From NCBI GenBank assembly GCA_023664305.1, contig JAMPFT010000001.1:42400-106399 (forward strand): 64,000 nt of DNA, in the 5' to 3' direction. The notes below the pieces were generated by a model. That model searched no databases, was not told the DNA's origin, and saw nothing but the letters and a program-made list of their open reading frames with translations. This stretch comes from a bacterium. GTDB lineage: Bacteria; Bacillota; Clostridia; Lachnospirales; Lachnospiraceae. The position numbers were made by a program, and so were the translations under genes. Of this stretch, positions 16,761-26,489 are shown one piece after another (positions within the stretch are counted from its first letter, which is position 1; every line of letters begins with the position of its first letter).

Positions 16761-17930
16761 TCACTGTAGCAGCTTCAGGTTCTTCCGGATCAGCTCCACG
16801 CGCTGCGCCACGCATTCTACGCTTCTGCCGGGATCCGAAGGCGTGCGGAACACATAATCCTTCAGCTTATCCACCGTGGTCACCGCAACATGCATTCTGG
16901 TATCGGAGGACGCGTAATACAGGTAAACCTCTTCCCGCTCATTCACGACCGCCCCGTTGATAAACACCACATTTGAAACGTCTCCCGTTCTCTCCGCGCC
17001 TCTCGGTCCGATTAACAGTCCGGACGGCTCCGCGATGACCTTTGCGGGATCCTTTAAATCCGTGGCAAAGGCATAGATCACATACCGAAGTCCCGCTGCG
17101 GTATTGCGCACGCCGTGGGCAATGTGGATCCAGCCCATGTCCGTCCTGATCGGGACCGCTCCCGCGCCGTTCTTGGCCTCCGTAATGGTATGGTATTTGC
17201 GCAGACTGGTCATCCGCTCCTCGTCGATCACCGCGTGGGCGATATCCTCACAAAGACCGAAGCCGATCCCCCCTCCGCTTCCCGTCTCGATAAAGTCATC
17301 CATGGGTCTGGTGTAAAAGGCATATTTCCCGTCCACAAACTCGGGATGCAGGACGACGTTCCTCTGCTGCGGCGAACGCAGCGTCGTCAGATTGTCAAGC
17401 CGCTCCCAATGCTCCAGATCCTTTGTCCGCACAATGCCCGCCGCAGCCACCGCCGCGGACAGGTCGTTTACGGAAGTGTCCTTGCTCTCGGAGCAGAACA
17501 CACCGTAGATATAGCCGTCCTCATGCTGTGTAAGGCGCATGTCGTATACGTTCGTCTCCTCGGGACAGGTATCCGGCAGCAGAATCGGGTAATCCCAAAA
17601 ACGAAAGCCGTCCACGCCGTTATCGCTCTCGGCCACGCCAAAGAAGGACTTTCTGTCGTTTCCCTCGATGCGCGCAACCAGATAATACTTTCCGTTCAGG
17701 TAAATGGCGCCGGCATTCATCACGGCGTTGACGCCCAGCCTCTCCATGAAATAGGGATTGGTCTCCTTCTCCAGATCGTATCTCCAGGTCAGCGGGATAT
17801 GCTCTCTGGTCAGGACGGGATAGCGGTAACGATCGTAGATTCCGTTATAAAATCCGCCGTCAATTTCGTTTTTCCGGGACAAAAGCCGTTCCTGTTTATC
17901 CGCCATCTCATAATATTTTTCATGAATCAT
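16761..17930 (-). CDS. 4-O-beta-D-mannosyl-D-glucose phosphorylase, GH130
   Basis: A 389-residue GH130 enzyme with the subfamily 1 pattern: [20 protein letters not shown], the catalytic Asp in [19 protein letters not shown] and [20 protein letters not shown]. It cleaves mannosyl-beta-1,4-glucose with phosphate to mannose 1-phosphate and glucose. The start at 17930 overlaps the epimerase stop by four bases (ATGA) and has AAAGGAG upstream. The overlap fits the pathway, since the epimerase makes the substrate this enzyme consumes. Confidence 0.92.
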   Translation of the reverse strand: MIHEKYYEMADKQERLLSRKNEIDGGFYNGIYDRYRYPVLTREHIPLTWRYDLEKETNPYFMERLGVNAVMNAGAIYLNGKYYLVARIEGNDRKSFFGVAESDNGVDGFRFWDYPILLPDTCPEETNVYDMRLTQHEDGYIYGVFCSESKDTSVNDLSAAVAAAGIVRTKDLEHWERLDNLTTLRSPQQRNVVLHPEFVDGKYAFYTRPMDDFIETGSGGGIGFGLCEDIAHAVIDEERMTSLRKYHTITEAKNGAGAVPIRTDMGWIHIAHGVRNTAAGLRYVIYAFATDLKDPAKVIAEPSGLLIGPRGAERTGDVSNVVFINGAVVNEREEVYLYYASSDTRMHVAVTTVDKLKDYVFRTPSDPGRSVECVAQRVELIRKNLKLLQ

Positions 17931-19165
17931 GCTCTGATCTCCTTTGCTCTTCTGATGATTTCCATACACATCCGTCCGTTATGGTAGGGACATTTCCAGG
18001 GCTCCACAATAGGCCTGCCGGGGAACGGCTCTCCCTTTTCGTCTACCTCCCAGAACCACTCGGAGCCTTCCCGCCGGTCGATCAGATGCTCCCTGATAAA
18101 ATCCCACTGGTTCCGGGCGGCCTCCAGATAATCCGTTCTGCTGTTGTCCCTCTGCCAGCCGTTGACAAAGCCTACCACCGTCTCGGCCTGCACCCACCAG
18201 ATTCTGTGCGTATTCACAATCCCTCTCTCACACTCGTTTGCCAGAGAATGTCCGTCGAAGGCCGTCTGATAGATCTGCTCCGTCAGCTCTTTGGTGATGG
18301 CCTCTATCCTCTCCCGGCCTTCCACATCTCCCAGAATCTCCAGTCCCCGCTCCGTCAGCCAGGCCGTCTCGATATCGTGGCCGTAGGAGTGCAGGTCGAT
18401 GATGGAGCGGTAATTCTCGTCAAAGAAGACCTCCTGACGGCGCAGCTTCGGATTGTAAATCCGCTCCGCGAAGATCTCAAGGATCCGCATTAGCTTTTCC
18501 CGAACCCTCATGTCTTTTGAAACCTGATACAGTCCGCTGTAAGCCTCGAAGACATGGAGCAGCGTGTTCATGGTCTTTGCGGCCATCACGCCGTTTTCAG
18601 ACAGCTTTTCGTTGGAGGCCGGCCGGAAGTCCTCGGTAAAGGCCTCCAGATAGCCTGCGCTGTCCGTACATTTTTTCTCGATCAGCTCAAAAAGCGCAAA
18701 AGCAAGCTTTAACGCCTCTTCCTCCCCTAAAGCCGCGTAACAGGCAGAGAGCGCGTAGATGGCGAAGGCCTGGTTGTATGTATGCTTCGTCACATCCTCC
18801 GGCGTGCCGTCCGCCCGCAGGGACCAATAGATCCCGCCGTTTTTGGCATCCAGACATTTTGTACGCAAAAAGTCAAAACCGTGCCTTACCTCGCTCTCGA
18901 TATCCTCTCTGGAATAGCCGTATCTTAGACATTCTTCCTCTGTGATCAGCCCGTCCCGGATACAGAGAAAAACATTTGCAAAAAACCAGGTGATCCTGCT
19001 GTTTAAAATGCAGCCCTTTACCGCGTCCCGGTCGGTCTTCAGACCGTAGGAGACATACCCGTACCAGCCCCCTCTTTCCTCGTCACGCAGCTTTCTCCAA
19101 AACGGTACGATCCGTCCCAGCAGATGTTCCTTCATCTCCTCCGCAAGCTTTTCCATTTCATTCAT
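17927..19165 (-). CDS. Cellobiose 2-epimerase (AGE family)
   Basis: A 412-residue (alpha/alpha)6-barrel protein of the N-acylglucosamine 2-epimerase family. Catalytic and substrate-site histidines are visible in [26 protein letters not shown] and the later [10 protein letters not shown] segment, as in characterised cellobiose 2-epimerases. Here it would convert mannobiose to mannosylglucose for the phosphorylase that overlaps its 3' end. No good ribosome site precedes ATG 19165. The in-frame ATG nine bases later is an alternative start. A two-copy pyrimidine-rich repeat sits just upstream. Confidence 0.92.
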   Translation of the reverse strand: MNEMEKLAEEMKEHLLGRIVPFWRKLRDEERGGWYGYVSYGLKTDRDAVKGCILNSRITWFFANVFLCIRDGLITEEECLRYGYSREDIESEVRHGFDFLRTKCLDAKNGGIYWSLRADGTPEDVTKHTYNQAFAIYALSACYAALGEEEALKLAFALFELIEKKCTDSAGYLEAFTEDFRPASNEKLSENGVMAAKTMNTLLHVFEAYSGLYQVSKDMRVREKLMRILEIFAERIYNPKLRRQEVFFDENYRSIIDLHSYGHDIETAWLTERGLEILGDVEGRERIEAITKELTEQIYQTAFDGHSLANECERGIVNTHRIWWVQAETVVGFVNGWQRDNSRTDYLEAARNQWDFIREHLIDRREGSEWFWEVDEKGEPFPGRPIVEPWKCPYHNGRMCMEIIRRAKEIRA

Positions 19166-19182
19166 TACGACTTACCGCGCCT

Positions 19183-19248
19183 TTCTGTTCTTTCAGTCTT
19201 TCCGCTCCTTCAGCCGTTCTGTTCTTTCAGACTTTCCGTTCTTTCGCC
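19183..19248. repeat. Two-copy 34-bp direct repeat before the epimerase gene
   Basis: Copies begin at 19183 and 19217. The first 22 bases differ at one position (TTCTGTTCTTTCAG then T or A, then CTTTCCG). The repeat fills part of the 228-bp gap between the GH5 and epimerase genes. On the minus strand it is purine rich. No promoter or terminator is obvious in it. Confidence 0.65.
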
Positions 19249-19393
19249 TCTCAAGCGTCGGTTCGAAATCCGTTCCCCTTTTCCTGTTTCCGTCTGTTCC
19301 CCTTTGACAATCCGGTCTGCCGTCTTCGGTCGGAACAGCTTTTTAACATAAGGGCAGTTCGCGAGCGCGCTGCCCGGTGTTTGCGATTATTCC

Positions 19394-20425
19394 CTACGAC
19401 ACCCGCGTCTTGCGGAATGTCAATCTGGCCGCGATCTGAGGGTAGACGCAGGAAAAGTCGTACCGATCAAAAAGACCGAACCGCTCTCCTTTTCCCTGAA
19501 ACAGGCCGTTATCCCACCAGACACAGGGGACGCCGATTTTTGCAGCGGCGTTTACATAATACTCCGCCCACTCCGTCCTGTCGTTTATATTGCCTTCTTT
19601 TTCCATCGCCCCAAACTCGCCGATGATGACGGGAACGCCCTGCCCGGTGTAACGTGTCTTAAGCTCCTCCATCAGGCGGTCGATGGCCTCCGTATCGCGG
19701 TTCCACTCGACTCTTCCCGGCATCTGAAGCGCAAACTCATAAGGCTCGTAGGCATGGACGGAGACGATGATCCTGTCGTCATTCTCCGGAAGCTCGATAT
19801 GCCGGATGCCCTCCGTGCAGTTTGCCGCGTACCCGGGCAGCATCAGATAACGCTCCGGATTCTTTCCCTTTCCTCCCCGAATTGTCTCCACAAAGGCAAA
19901 ATTCGACGCGTTCACGACGTCCCAGCCCTCCCGGTCTCCGCCGTTCCACTCTAAGGGCGTCCCCACCTTCCTCGGCTCGTTCTGTGCCTCAAAGATCAGA
20001 CGTTCGTCATAGTCCGCAAAGCAGTCCGCAATCTGGGACCAAACCGCGCGCATTTTGGCGCAGACCTCCTCCTGCTTCTCATAATAGGGATAATTCCAGT
20101 CCTCGTGGTGCAGATTCAAAATCACATAGGCATTCTTTCGGTACGCGTAATCCACTACCTCCTGCACCCGGTCCAGCCAGCTTTTTTCGATGGCAAAATC
20201 CGGCCCGTCCCCCAGATGATTTCTCCAGGACACGGGGATCCGGATCAGATTAAATCCTTCCTCCAGAATCGCCTCGATCAGTTCCTCCCGGATCACGGGA
20301 TTATGCCATGCCGTCTCAAACTTTTCCGGCGGGTCCACCTTCTTTAACCGGTCATCCGTGGCGTCCAGCGTATTTCCGATACTGATCCCCGCCCTGATCT
20401 GTTTTACAAAATCTACTGCGCTCAT
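19394..20425 (-). CDS. Glycoside hydrolase family 5 protein, cytoplasmic
   Basis: A 343-residue single-domain GH5 TIM barrel. It has the RIPVSWRNHLGDG strand, NLHHEDWNYPYY, the acid/base Glu in FEAQNEPR, the HAYEPYEFALQ strand and the nucleophile Glu in VIIGEFGAM. No signal peptide or binding module is present, so it acts inside the cell on imported oligosaccharides. GH5 covers endoglucanases, mannanases and glucosidases. Cluster context favours a manno- or glucomanno-oligosaccharide substrate. A GGAGAAT ribosome site precedes the start. Confidence 0.88.
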   Translation of the reverse strand: MSAVDFVKQIRAGISIGNTLDATDDRLKKVDPPEKFETAWHNPVIREELIEAILEEGFNLIRIPVSWRNHLGDGPDFAIEKSWLDRVQEVVDYAYRKNAYVILNLHHEDWNYPYYEKQEEVCAKMRAVWSQIADCFADYDERLIFEAQNEPRKVGTPLEWNGGDREGWDVVNASNFAFVETIRGGKGKNPERYLMLPGYAANCTEGIRHIELPENDDRIIVSVHAYEPYEFALQMPGRVEWNRDTEAIDRLMEELKTRYTGQGVPVIIGEFGAMEKEGNINDRTEWAEYYVNAAAKIGVPCVWWDNGLFQGKGERFGLFDRYDFSCVYPQIAARLTFRKTRVS

Positions 20426-20495
20426 GGTATTCTCCTTCCTGCTTTTCGCAAGTCCTCCGAAACGGCACAGGCGGCCGCCGGAAAAGGGAGGCCGC

Positions 20496-21518
20496 TTACC
20501 TTCTTCCGATCTCCGTGTCCGTTTCGTTTGTCACACTGTGTTCTTTAATATACGCCACAACCTCGTCCAGCTTCGTAAAGGCGAGTCCCACATAGCTGTC
20601 CGCGCAGCCGTAGTAAAGGGCGATCCTGCCGCTTTCGGAATCGTGGATCGTCGCGCAGGGGAAGGCCACGTTCGGCACAAACCCTCTCTCCTCATACCAC
20701 TCCTCCGGGGTCAGCAGAAAATTCTCGCAGCGGTACAATACCCTGGAGGGATTCTCCAGATCCAGGATCGCGCCGCCGATGGAGTACACATATCCGTTAC
20801 AAGTCCCGCTGACGCCGTGATAGAACAAAAGCCACCCCTCGGTGGTCTCGATGGGCGCTGCGCCGCCGCCGATTTTTAAGGACTCCCACCACTCGTTTCC
20901 CTTACTCATCACATGCCGGTGCTTTCCCCAGTACACCAGATCGGGGCTCTCGCTTAAGAAAATATCTCCGAAAGGCGTGTGTCCGGAATCGGAAGGCCTG
21001 CTTAAGAGAACAAAGTTTCCGTTAATCTTTCTGGGGAAGAGAACCGCGTTGCGGTTAAAGGGCAGGAAAGGATTCTCCAGTCTCGTAAAGGTCTTGAAAT
21101 CCTGTGTCTTCGCCATGCCGATGGAAGCGCCGTAAAAATCCTGGCACCAGATCACATAATAGGTATCCTCCACCTTTACCAGGCGGGGATCGTAGGCGTA
21201 ACGGGGCATAAAGTCATTTCCGTCCTCATCCTTGAAGGGAATGGGCTTCGGATCAAACTCCCAGTGTATGGCGTCTTTACTTCTGCCCAGATAGATATAG
21301 GGAATGCCGTTGGTCTGCTCCCCCCTGAATACGCCGATAAAGCTTCCCTCATAGGGCATAACGGCGCTGTTGAAAATCCTCGCCACTCCCTCCAGGGGAT
21401 TCCGTCCGATCACGGGGTTCTCCGTGTATCTCCAGACCGGCGCGCCCTTCAGCCCTTCCGGCTTTTCCTGCCAGGGTACATTCTTTACTACGGGTGAAAT
21501 CATTTTTAATTCACTCAT
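20496..21518 (-). CDS. Beta-1,4-manno-oligosaccharide phosphorylase, GH130
   Basis: A 340-residue GH130 protein of the subfamily 2 type. It has ARIFNSAVMPYEGSFIGVFR, the catalytic Asp in PRYAYDPRLVKVEDTYYVIW and FPRKINGNFVLLSRPSDSGH. It would remove mannose from beta-1,4-manno-oligosaccharides with phosphate. It is the first gene behind the promoter/operator region at 21540-21602 and has a strong GCAGGAGG site, so it is likely the lead gene of the main operon running to manA. It shares little beyond the fold with the other GH130 at 16761, as expected for different subfamilies. Confidence 0.92.
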   Translation of the reverse strand: MSELKMISPVVKNVPWQEKPEGLKGAPVWRYTENPVIGRNPLEGVARIFNSAVMPYEGSFIGVFRGEQTNGIPYIYLGRSKDAIHWEFDPKPIPFKDEDGNDFMPRYAYDPRLVKVEDTYYVIWCQDFYGASIGMAKTQDFKTFTRLENPFLPFNRNAVLFPRKINGNFVLLSRPSDSGHTPFGDIFLSESPDLVYWGKHRHVMSKGNEWWESLKIGGGAAPIETTEGWLLFYHGVSGTCNGYVYSIGGAILDLENPSRVLYRCENFLLTPEEWYEERGFVPNVAFPCATIHDSESGRIALYYGCADSYVGLAFTKLDEVVAYIKEHSVTNETDTEIGRR

Positions 21519-21539
21519 GACAACCTCCTGCTTACTTTA

Positions 21540-21602
21540 AAAATTAGCTAATTTTAGCCGTTTGATAAGCTAAATTATAACCTGACGCAAAAAAAATATC
21601 AA
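21540..21602 (-). promoter_or_regulatory. Promoter with overlapping palindromic operator of the mannan operon
   Basis: On the minus strand TTGATA (21597-21602), a 17-base spacer and TATAAT (21574-21579). Just downstream are repeated TTAGC/GCTAA half-sites, ending in the perfect 16-base palindrome AAAATTAGCTAATTTT (21540-21555). A repressor bound there would block the start site. The LacI-family gene at 21746-22771 is the obvious candidate, but binding is inferred. Confidence 0.75.
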
Positions 21603-21745
21603 CTGTATTTCCAAATTTACAGTCTGATTTTCCTTTATAGACAAATTGCTATTCTAATTTTTATAGAAAATATACAATAATATATTTCACTCTTTTCTCG
21701 CGAGGCTAAAATTAATCTATGTCTCCGCCGTCCGCGCTCCTCCTG

Positions 21746-22771
21746 TCAGGGACAGAGCTTTCTGACGCTGTCCTTCACCACAAGCCTTCCCGCCACCACA
21801 TGCGTGCCGCGGCGGCCGGATTCCCTTCCGATTCTGCTGATCAGGATTTCCACGGTTTTTTCCGCCATGGCTGTCAGATTCACCTCATAGGTGGTGATAC
21901 CGATGTCGCATACCCCCGGGTAAATATAATTGTCAAACCCCGCGACCGAGATATCCTCCGGAACCCGCAGGCCTGCGGCCTCCAGCTTCTGGATCAGCTT
22001 CCCGGCCGTCAGGTCGCAGTTACAGAAAAACGCCGTGGGCATTTCCTCCGGCAGCCTGAGCAGCTCTTCCCGGATGTAGCCGCTTGCCACGTCCCGGTCG
22101 TTTAAAAGCCAGTCCTCCCTGGGGCGGATCCCATGCTCCAGAAGCGCTTTTACATAGCCGAAATACCGATCCGCGATAGAGCCTGTGGCAAGCAGGGTTC
22201 CCACATAGGCGATCTTCCTGTGGCCCTGCCCCAGCAGATAATTTGTCAGGTAGTATGCCCCGTAATAGCTGTCCGACAGAACGGCGTCCGCCTCCTGGCT
22301 TTCGTCCGTAAAGTCCATGTACACCACCGGAACGTTCCCCGCCTCCCGCAGCAGGCGTAAGAACAGAGACGGCATCCTGCCGATGACGATGATCCCGTGA
22401 ACCTTCCGCTCCTGCAGCAGCTTTGGCAGCCTCTGCCTTTCTTCCGCCTCGCGGCCGACCACCTCCATCATGGTAAAGCATTCACAGGACAGGGCGTAAG
22501 CGGATACCTGCTGATACATCTGCCAGTAAAAGGAATCGTACTGATCCAGATAGCTCTCCTCTACCAGAACGCCGATCTGATAGCCGGGCTTTTTTGCCGC
22601 CTCTCTTTTTACCGCGGAGGGCTGCCTGTAACCCAGCTCATCGGCAAGCTTTTGAATCCTTCCCCGCATTTCCTCGCTGACGCCCTTTTGGCCGGACAGC
22701 GCCTTGGAAACCGTCACCGTGCTCACGCCGACCCGTTTTGCAATATCCGCCAGCTTTACCGCCTTTGCCAC
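21746..22771 (-). CDS. LacI-family transcriptional regulator
   Basis: A 341-residue regulator. The N-terminal helix-turn-helix and hinge (VKLADIAKRVGVSTVTVSKAL) are canonical. Residues about 65-335 form a periplasmic-binding-protein-like effector domain (IGVLVEESYLDQYDSFYW, GIIVIGRM, TAFFCNCDLTAGKLIQKL, ISVAGFDNYIYPG). It lies between the GH36 gene and the GH130 operon and probably senses a manno-oligosaccharide or its galactosylated form. The palindromic half-sites at 21540-21570 are its most likely operator. Confidence 0.92.
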   Translation of the reverse strand: MAKAVKLADIAKRVGVSTVTVSKALSGQKGVSEEMRGRIQKLADELGYRQPSAVKREAAKKPGYQIGVLVEESYLDQYDSFYWQMYQQVSAYALSCECFTMMEVVGREAEERQRLPKLLQERKVHGIIVIGRMPSLFLRLLREAGNVPVVYMDFTDESQEADAVLSDSYYGAYYLTNYLLGQGHRKIAYVGTLLATGSIADRYFGYVKALLEHGIRPREDWLLNDRDVASGYIREELLRLPEEMPTAFFCNCDLTAGKLIQKLEAAGLRVPEDISVAGFDNYIYPGVCDIGITTYEVNLTAMAEKTVEILISRIGRESGRRGTHVVAGRLVVKDSVRKLCP

Positions 22772-22787
22772 AATCGAAATCCTCCCC

Positions 22788-24977
22788 TCAAACCGCCGTC
22801 AGGTGAATCAGCCTGGACGCAAAATCCCCCCACAGATTCTGTACCAAAATTCCCGCGTTCATCAGCGTGTCGCCGTAAAATTCCTCTCCGGACTCTTCCA
22901 CACGGTATCTTACCTTCGGATCCAGTCCTGCCAGCCTGATCAGCCTGCTGTGACAGTTGGCCCTTCCCAGAACCTGTACATAAGTCACCAGCGCTTCCCG
23001 CCTGTCCTTCGCCACCACCATGTAGCAGTCATAGAAACGGTTGCTCTGATACGAAGCGATGCGGTAATAATCGCCCTGCCGGATCAAATCATTGTATTTG
23101 TGGTACAGGGCCACCTGTTCGGGGATCTGCTTTCTGTCCTCCTCCGGGATCTTCGTGATATCCAGCTCGTACCCGAAGGTGCCAGCCAGCGCCACGTTCC
23201 CTCTGGTGGAAAAAGGCGTCACCCGGCCCACCGTATGGTTGGGACAGTCGGACACATGTGCGCCGATGGCGGAGAGCGGATAGATTAACGCCGTCCCCTC
23301 CTGAATCGCAAGGCGCTCTACGGCGTCCGTATCGTCCGAGCACCAGATCTGCGGGCTGTAGTAGAGCATACCCGGATCAAACCTTGCCCCGCCGCCGGAA
23401 CAGTTCTCCAGCAAAAGATTGGGAAATTCCTCTGTCAGCCGTTCCTGCAGCTCATATACCGCCAGCACATACCGATGGCTTAACTCTCCCTGATTCTCTT
23501 TTCCCAGGTAAACGCTTCCCAAATCCGAGAGCTGTCTGTTCATGTCCCATTTCACATACTCGATATTGGCGCTGTGCAGCACATCCGCGACCGCGCGGTA
23601 GACGTATTCCACCACCTCCGGTCTGGAAAGGTCCAGCACATACTGATTCCTGGAGCGGCAGGGCGTCCTGCCTTCTATGGCGATAGCCCAGTCGGGATGC
23701 GCCCTGTACAGATCCGAGTCGGGGGACACCATCTCCGGCTCAAACCAGATCCCGAACTTCAGGCCGATTTTGTTTACCTCGTCCGCCAGGCGCTTTAAGC
23801 CTCCCGGCAGCTTGCTTTCGTTTACCGTCCAGTCTCCCAGACTCGTATTGTCGTCGTTTCTGCAGCCAAACCATCCGTCGTCCATAACCAGCATCTCGAT
23901 ACCGGCTTTTTTTGCCTCTTTTGCGATGGCAAGCAGCTTATCCGTGTCAAACTGAAAATAGGTAGCCTCCCAGTTATTAATGAGAATCGGCCTCTTTTTG
24001 TCCCTGTAGGGACTGCGGATCAGATGATTCCGGTACAAATCGTGCAGGGTTCTGCTCATGCCCCCGAGTCCTCCGGCGGAGTAGACAAGGATGGCCTCCG
24101 GCGCGTCAAAGCATTCCCCGGGCTTTATTTCATACCGGAAATTCTTCGGATGGATTCCCAGCTGCACCCGGAGACTGTCAAACTGATTCTTCTCCACCTG
24201 GGCCAGGAAATTGCCTGAGTAGACGAAATGGAAGCCGTATACCTCGCCCTGTTCCTGGTCCGCCTTTTCGGAGACCAGCGCGAGGAACGGATGCTCCTGA
24301 TGGGAGGACTCTCCCCTCGTGGAACCCACGCTCTGCTTTCCGTAACCGATATCCCGAAAATCCATGTGCCGCTCTCTGGCCCAGGAGCCGTGCAGCGTCA
24401 GCATCCGATAGTCCCGCTGATCCATATCCAGGCTGGCCGACATGATCCTGGTCAAAAACACGCTTCTTTTTCCGCAGTTTTTGACCGTCACGCTTCTGGC
24501 CACCACATCCGCATCGGCAAAAATGCTGTACCGCAGCGTCGCCTCCAGTCCGATACAGTCATCCGCCGCATCGATTTCCAGGGTCATACATTCCTCTTTT
24601 CGGCCAAAGGTGGCCGGAAGTCCGGGCAGGCCGGGCTTTCCCGCAAAGATCCTGTGTCCCCTGTACAAAAGCTCCACCGCATTGTGTCCCTGTCCGTCCT
24701 CGATTTCGATGGCGCTCTCCCGGTAATCCCCCGTGTTGCAGCCTGGAAACTCCATGGGAAAGGAGTCAAAAAAGGAGCTTCTGTCCCTGTTGTTCCCGGA
24801 CGGCACAAAGGGAGGCTCCCCCGTCCGCATCAGGTAAGCTACGTCCGCGTCGCCGATCAGGCCTCCGTAATACGCGTGCCCGATAAATTTTTCTCCGTCC
24901 GCAAGCGCGATCACATAGCTTGTGTGCTCCGTGTCAAGCTTAAAAATCCCCGCCTTCTCTTCATACTGAATCCTCAT
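22788..24977 (-). CDS. Alpha-galactosidase, GH36
   Basis: A 729-residue enzyme of the usual GH36 length. The start at 24977 follows GGGAGG; an upstream in-frame start has none. The catalytic nucleophile is the Asp in YVKWDMNRQLSD, and the acid/base is in IWCSDDTDAVERL. The LLENCSGGGARFDPGMLYYS block and LVMDDGWFGCRNDDN are intact. With no signal peptide it removes alpha-1,6-galactose from imported galactomanno-oligosaccharides. The LacI gene follows 16 bases downstream, so the two are probably co-transcribed. Confidence 0.95.
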   Translation of the reverse strand: MRIQYEEKAGIFKLDTEHTSYVIALADGEKFIGHAYYGGLIGDADVAYLMRTGEPPFVPSGNNRDRSSFFDSFPMEFPGCNTGDYRESAIEIEDGQGHNAVELLYRGHRIFAGKPGLPGLPATFGRKEECMTLEIDAADDCIGLEATLRYSIFADADVVARSVTVKNCGKRSVFLTRIMSASLDMDQRDYRMLTLHGSWARERHMDFRDIGYGKQSVGSTRGESSHQEHPFLALVSEKADQEQGEVYGFHFVYSGNFLAQVEKNQFDSLRVQLGIHPKNFRYEIKPGECFDAPEAILVYSAGGLGGMSRTLHDLYRNHLIRSPYRDKKRPILINNWEATYFQFDTDKLLAIAKEAKKAGIEMLVMDDGWFGCRNDDNTSLGDWTVNESKLPGGLKRLADEVNKIGLKFGIWFEPEMVSPDSDLYRAHPDWAIAIEGRTPCRSRNQYVLDLSRPEVVEYVYRAVADVLHSANIEYVKWDMNRQLSDLGSVYLGKENQGELSHRYVLAVYELQERLTEEFPNLLLENCSGGGARFDPGMLYYSPQIWCSDDTDAVERLAIQEGTALIYPLSAIGAHVSDCPNHTVGRVTPFSTRGNVALAGTFGYELDITKIPEEDRKQIPEQVALYHKYNDLIRQGDYYRIASYQSNRFYDCYMVVAKDRREALVTYVQVLGRANCHSRLIRLAGLDPKVRYRVEESGEEFYGDTLMNAGILVQNLWGDFASRLIHLTAV

Positions 24978-24996
24978 TCCGATACCTCCCAAAGAA

Positions 24997-25662
24997 TTAA
25001 TACTTTTCCGCAATCTCCGTCCTGGTCTTGTAAATGCTGTCGGAAGGAATCACGCCACGCACCATGGAGGTGGGATAAATATTCGAGTTCCGACCGATCA
25101 CGGTTCCGGGATTCAGGACGCTGTTGCAGCCTACCTCCACGCAATCGCCCAACATAGCGCCCATCTTTTTCAGCCCCGTCTCAATCCGGATCCCCTCTCC
25201 CTTTACAACTACAAGCGTCTTGTCGCTCTTCACGTTGGAGGTGATGGAGCCTGCGCCCATATGAGCCTTAAAGCCCAGCACGCTGTCTCCCACATAATTG
25301 TAATGCGGCACCTGCACCTTGTTAAACAGAACCACATTCTTTAACTCCGTGGAATTTCCTACCACCGCTCCCTTTCCGACAATCGCGTTGCCGCGGATAA
25401 AGGCGCAGTGACGGATCTCCGCCTCCTCGTCCACGATCAACGGACCGTTCAGGCAGGCGGTAGGCGCGACCTTAGCACTCTTCGCGACCCAGATATTCTC
25501 CCCTCTCTCCTCAAAAAGCTCCTTCGGCAGACGCTTCCCCAGCTCCAGGATAAAATCGTGAATCCGGGGCAGTACCTCCCAGGGATAGACTGCTCCCTCA
25601 AAAAGCTCCGCCGCGATCGTCTCCTTTAGATTGTAAAGCTCTGTTATTTTTACTGTCGTCAT
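24997..25662 (-). CDS. Left-handed beta-helix protein (UDP-GlcNAc pyrophosphorylase-like)
   Basis: A 221-residue protein starting at ATG 25662 after GGAGGAATCACAAC. From about residue 65 it has hexapeptide-repeat turns (AKVAPTACLNGPLIVDEEAE, FIRGNAIVGKGAVVGNSTEL) typical of a left-handed parallel beta-helix. A C-terminal KMGAMLGDCVEVGCNSVLNP block resembles the acyltransferase half of GlmU-type enzymes. No nucleotidyltransferase domain is present, so an acetyl- or acyltransferase role is possible but the substrate is unknown. It is 19 bases upstream of the GH36 gene and may be part of that operon. Confidence 0.75.
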   Translation of the reverse strand: MTTVKITELYNLKETIAAELFEGAVYPWEVLPRIHDFILELGKRLPKELFEERGENIWVAKSAKVAPTACLNGPLIVDEEAEIRHCAFIRGNAIVGKGAVVGNSTELKNVVLFNKVQVPHYNYVGDSVLGFKAHMGAGSITSNVKSDKTLVVVKGEGIRIETGLKKMGAMLGDCVEVGCNSVLNPGTVIGRNSNIYPTSMVRGVIPSDSIYKTRTEIAEKY

Positions 25663-25879
25663 GTTGTGATTCCTCCATCCGTTTTCTATTTTGTCTCCTG
25701 CCTGCTCTCCCAATTCTACGCCATAGCTTTCCTTCACCGGAAACGTAGCATATTGCAGCTGCCTTACCTTCACACAGTATTCCTATTCCCGAAAGTCAAA
25801 TATTTTTCAAATTTCGGTAATAAATCTCACCCCGAAGCTGTAAACGCGGGGGCTGCAAAAGAGGGTTCCGCAATAAAAC

Positions 25880-26332
25880 TTACCAGTGAACATACATCCT
25901 CGTCATCCCCGGCTCACCGTCCCCCTGCGCCATGCATAAAAACTCCCAGCCGTACCGCTCATAAAATCCGATATGATCCGTAACCAGATAAACCGGCGTT
26001 ATTCCCTTTGTCTTCAAATCCTCTACCGCCATATTCAGCAGGCGTCCCGCGATTCCCTTACAACGGTATTCCTCTTCCGTATATACCGCGCAGACATTCG
26101 GCGTGAGATCCTTTCTGTCATGAAAATCGTTTTCGATTACTCCCAACCCGCCGATGATCCTCTCTCCCTCCAAGCACAAATACCAGCCAAGCTCCGTCTG
26201 CCGACAGAGATAAGCCTCCATGCATTCCAGATAAGCCTCCTTCGGCACTCCCCATTTCCGGTGAAACCACTCGGCGGCCTCATTCTTCTTTTCCGGTATT
26301 TCTCTTAAAGTATAATAATTGTATTCACTCAT
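25880..26332 (-). CDS. GNAT-family N-acetyltransferase
   Basis: A 150-residue protein starting at ATG 26332, placed by the GGAGATAAC ribosome site. The GNAT fold is seen in GGLGVIENDFHDRKDLTPN and the acetyl-CoA loop YRCKGIAGRLLNMAVEDL, followed by LVTDHIGFYERYGWEF. The acceptor substrate is unknown. Its ribosome site overlaps the 3' end of a short open stretch (26334-26489) that may be a gene remnant. Confidence 0.85.
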   Translation of the reverse strand: MSEYNYYTLREIPEKKNEAAEWFHRKWGVPKEAYLECMEAYLCRQTELGWYLCLEGERIIGGLGVIENDFHDRKDLTPNVCAVYTEEEYRCKGIAGRLLNMAVEDLKTKGITPVYLVTDHIGFYERYGWEFLCMAQGDGEPGMTRMYVHW

Positions 26333-26333
26333 G

Positions 26334-26489
26334 TTATCTCCGTAAAACCCGGGCAGCCAGCCACCTCGCCACCCCGTCCGCGTTATTCTCCCCGATGATT
26401 CCGAACATAGAAACTTCCAGTTCTTCCCCGGACTGCGGATCGGCCAGAATCGTCCCGTTGCGAATGATGACCGGCAGCCGGAAGGAAAT
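26334..26489 (-). pseudogene. Possible 3' remnant of a gene, in frame after the GNAT stop
   Basis: Directly after the TAA that ends the next GNAT gene, the same frame stays open for 51 codons and ends with a TAA just before the downstream GNAT start. The translation (including VIIRNGTILADPQSGEELE and ENNADGVARWLAARVLRR) has ordinary protein composition and no ribosome site or start codon near its beginning. It could be the C-terminal remnant of a lost gene. I cannot name the family with confidence. Confidence 0.25.
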
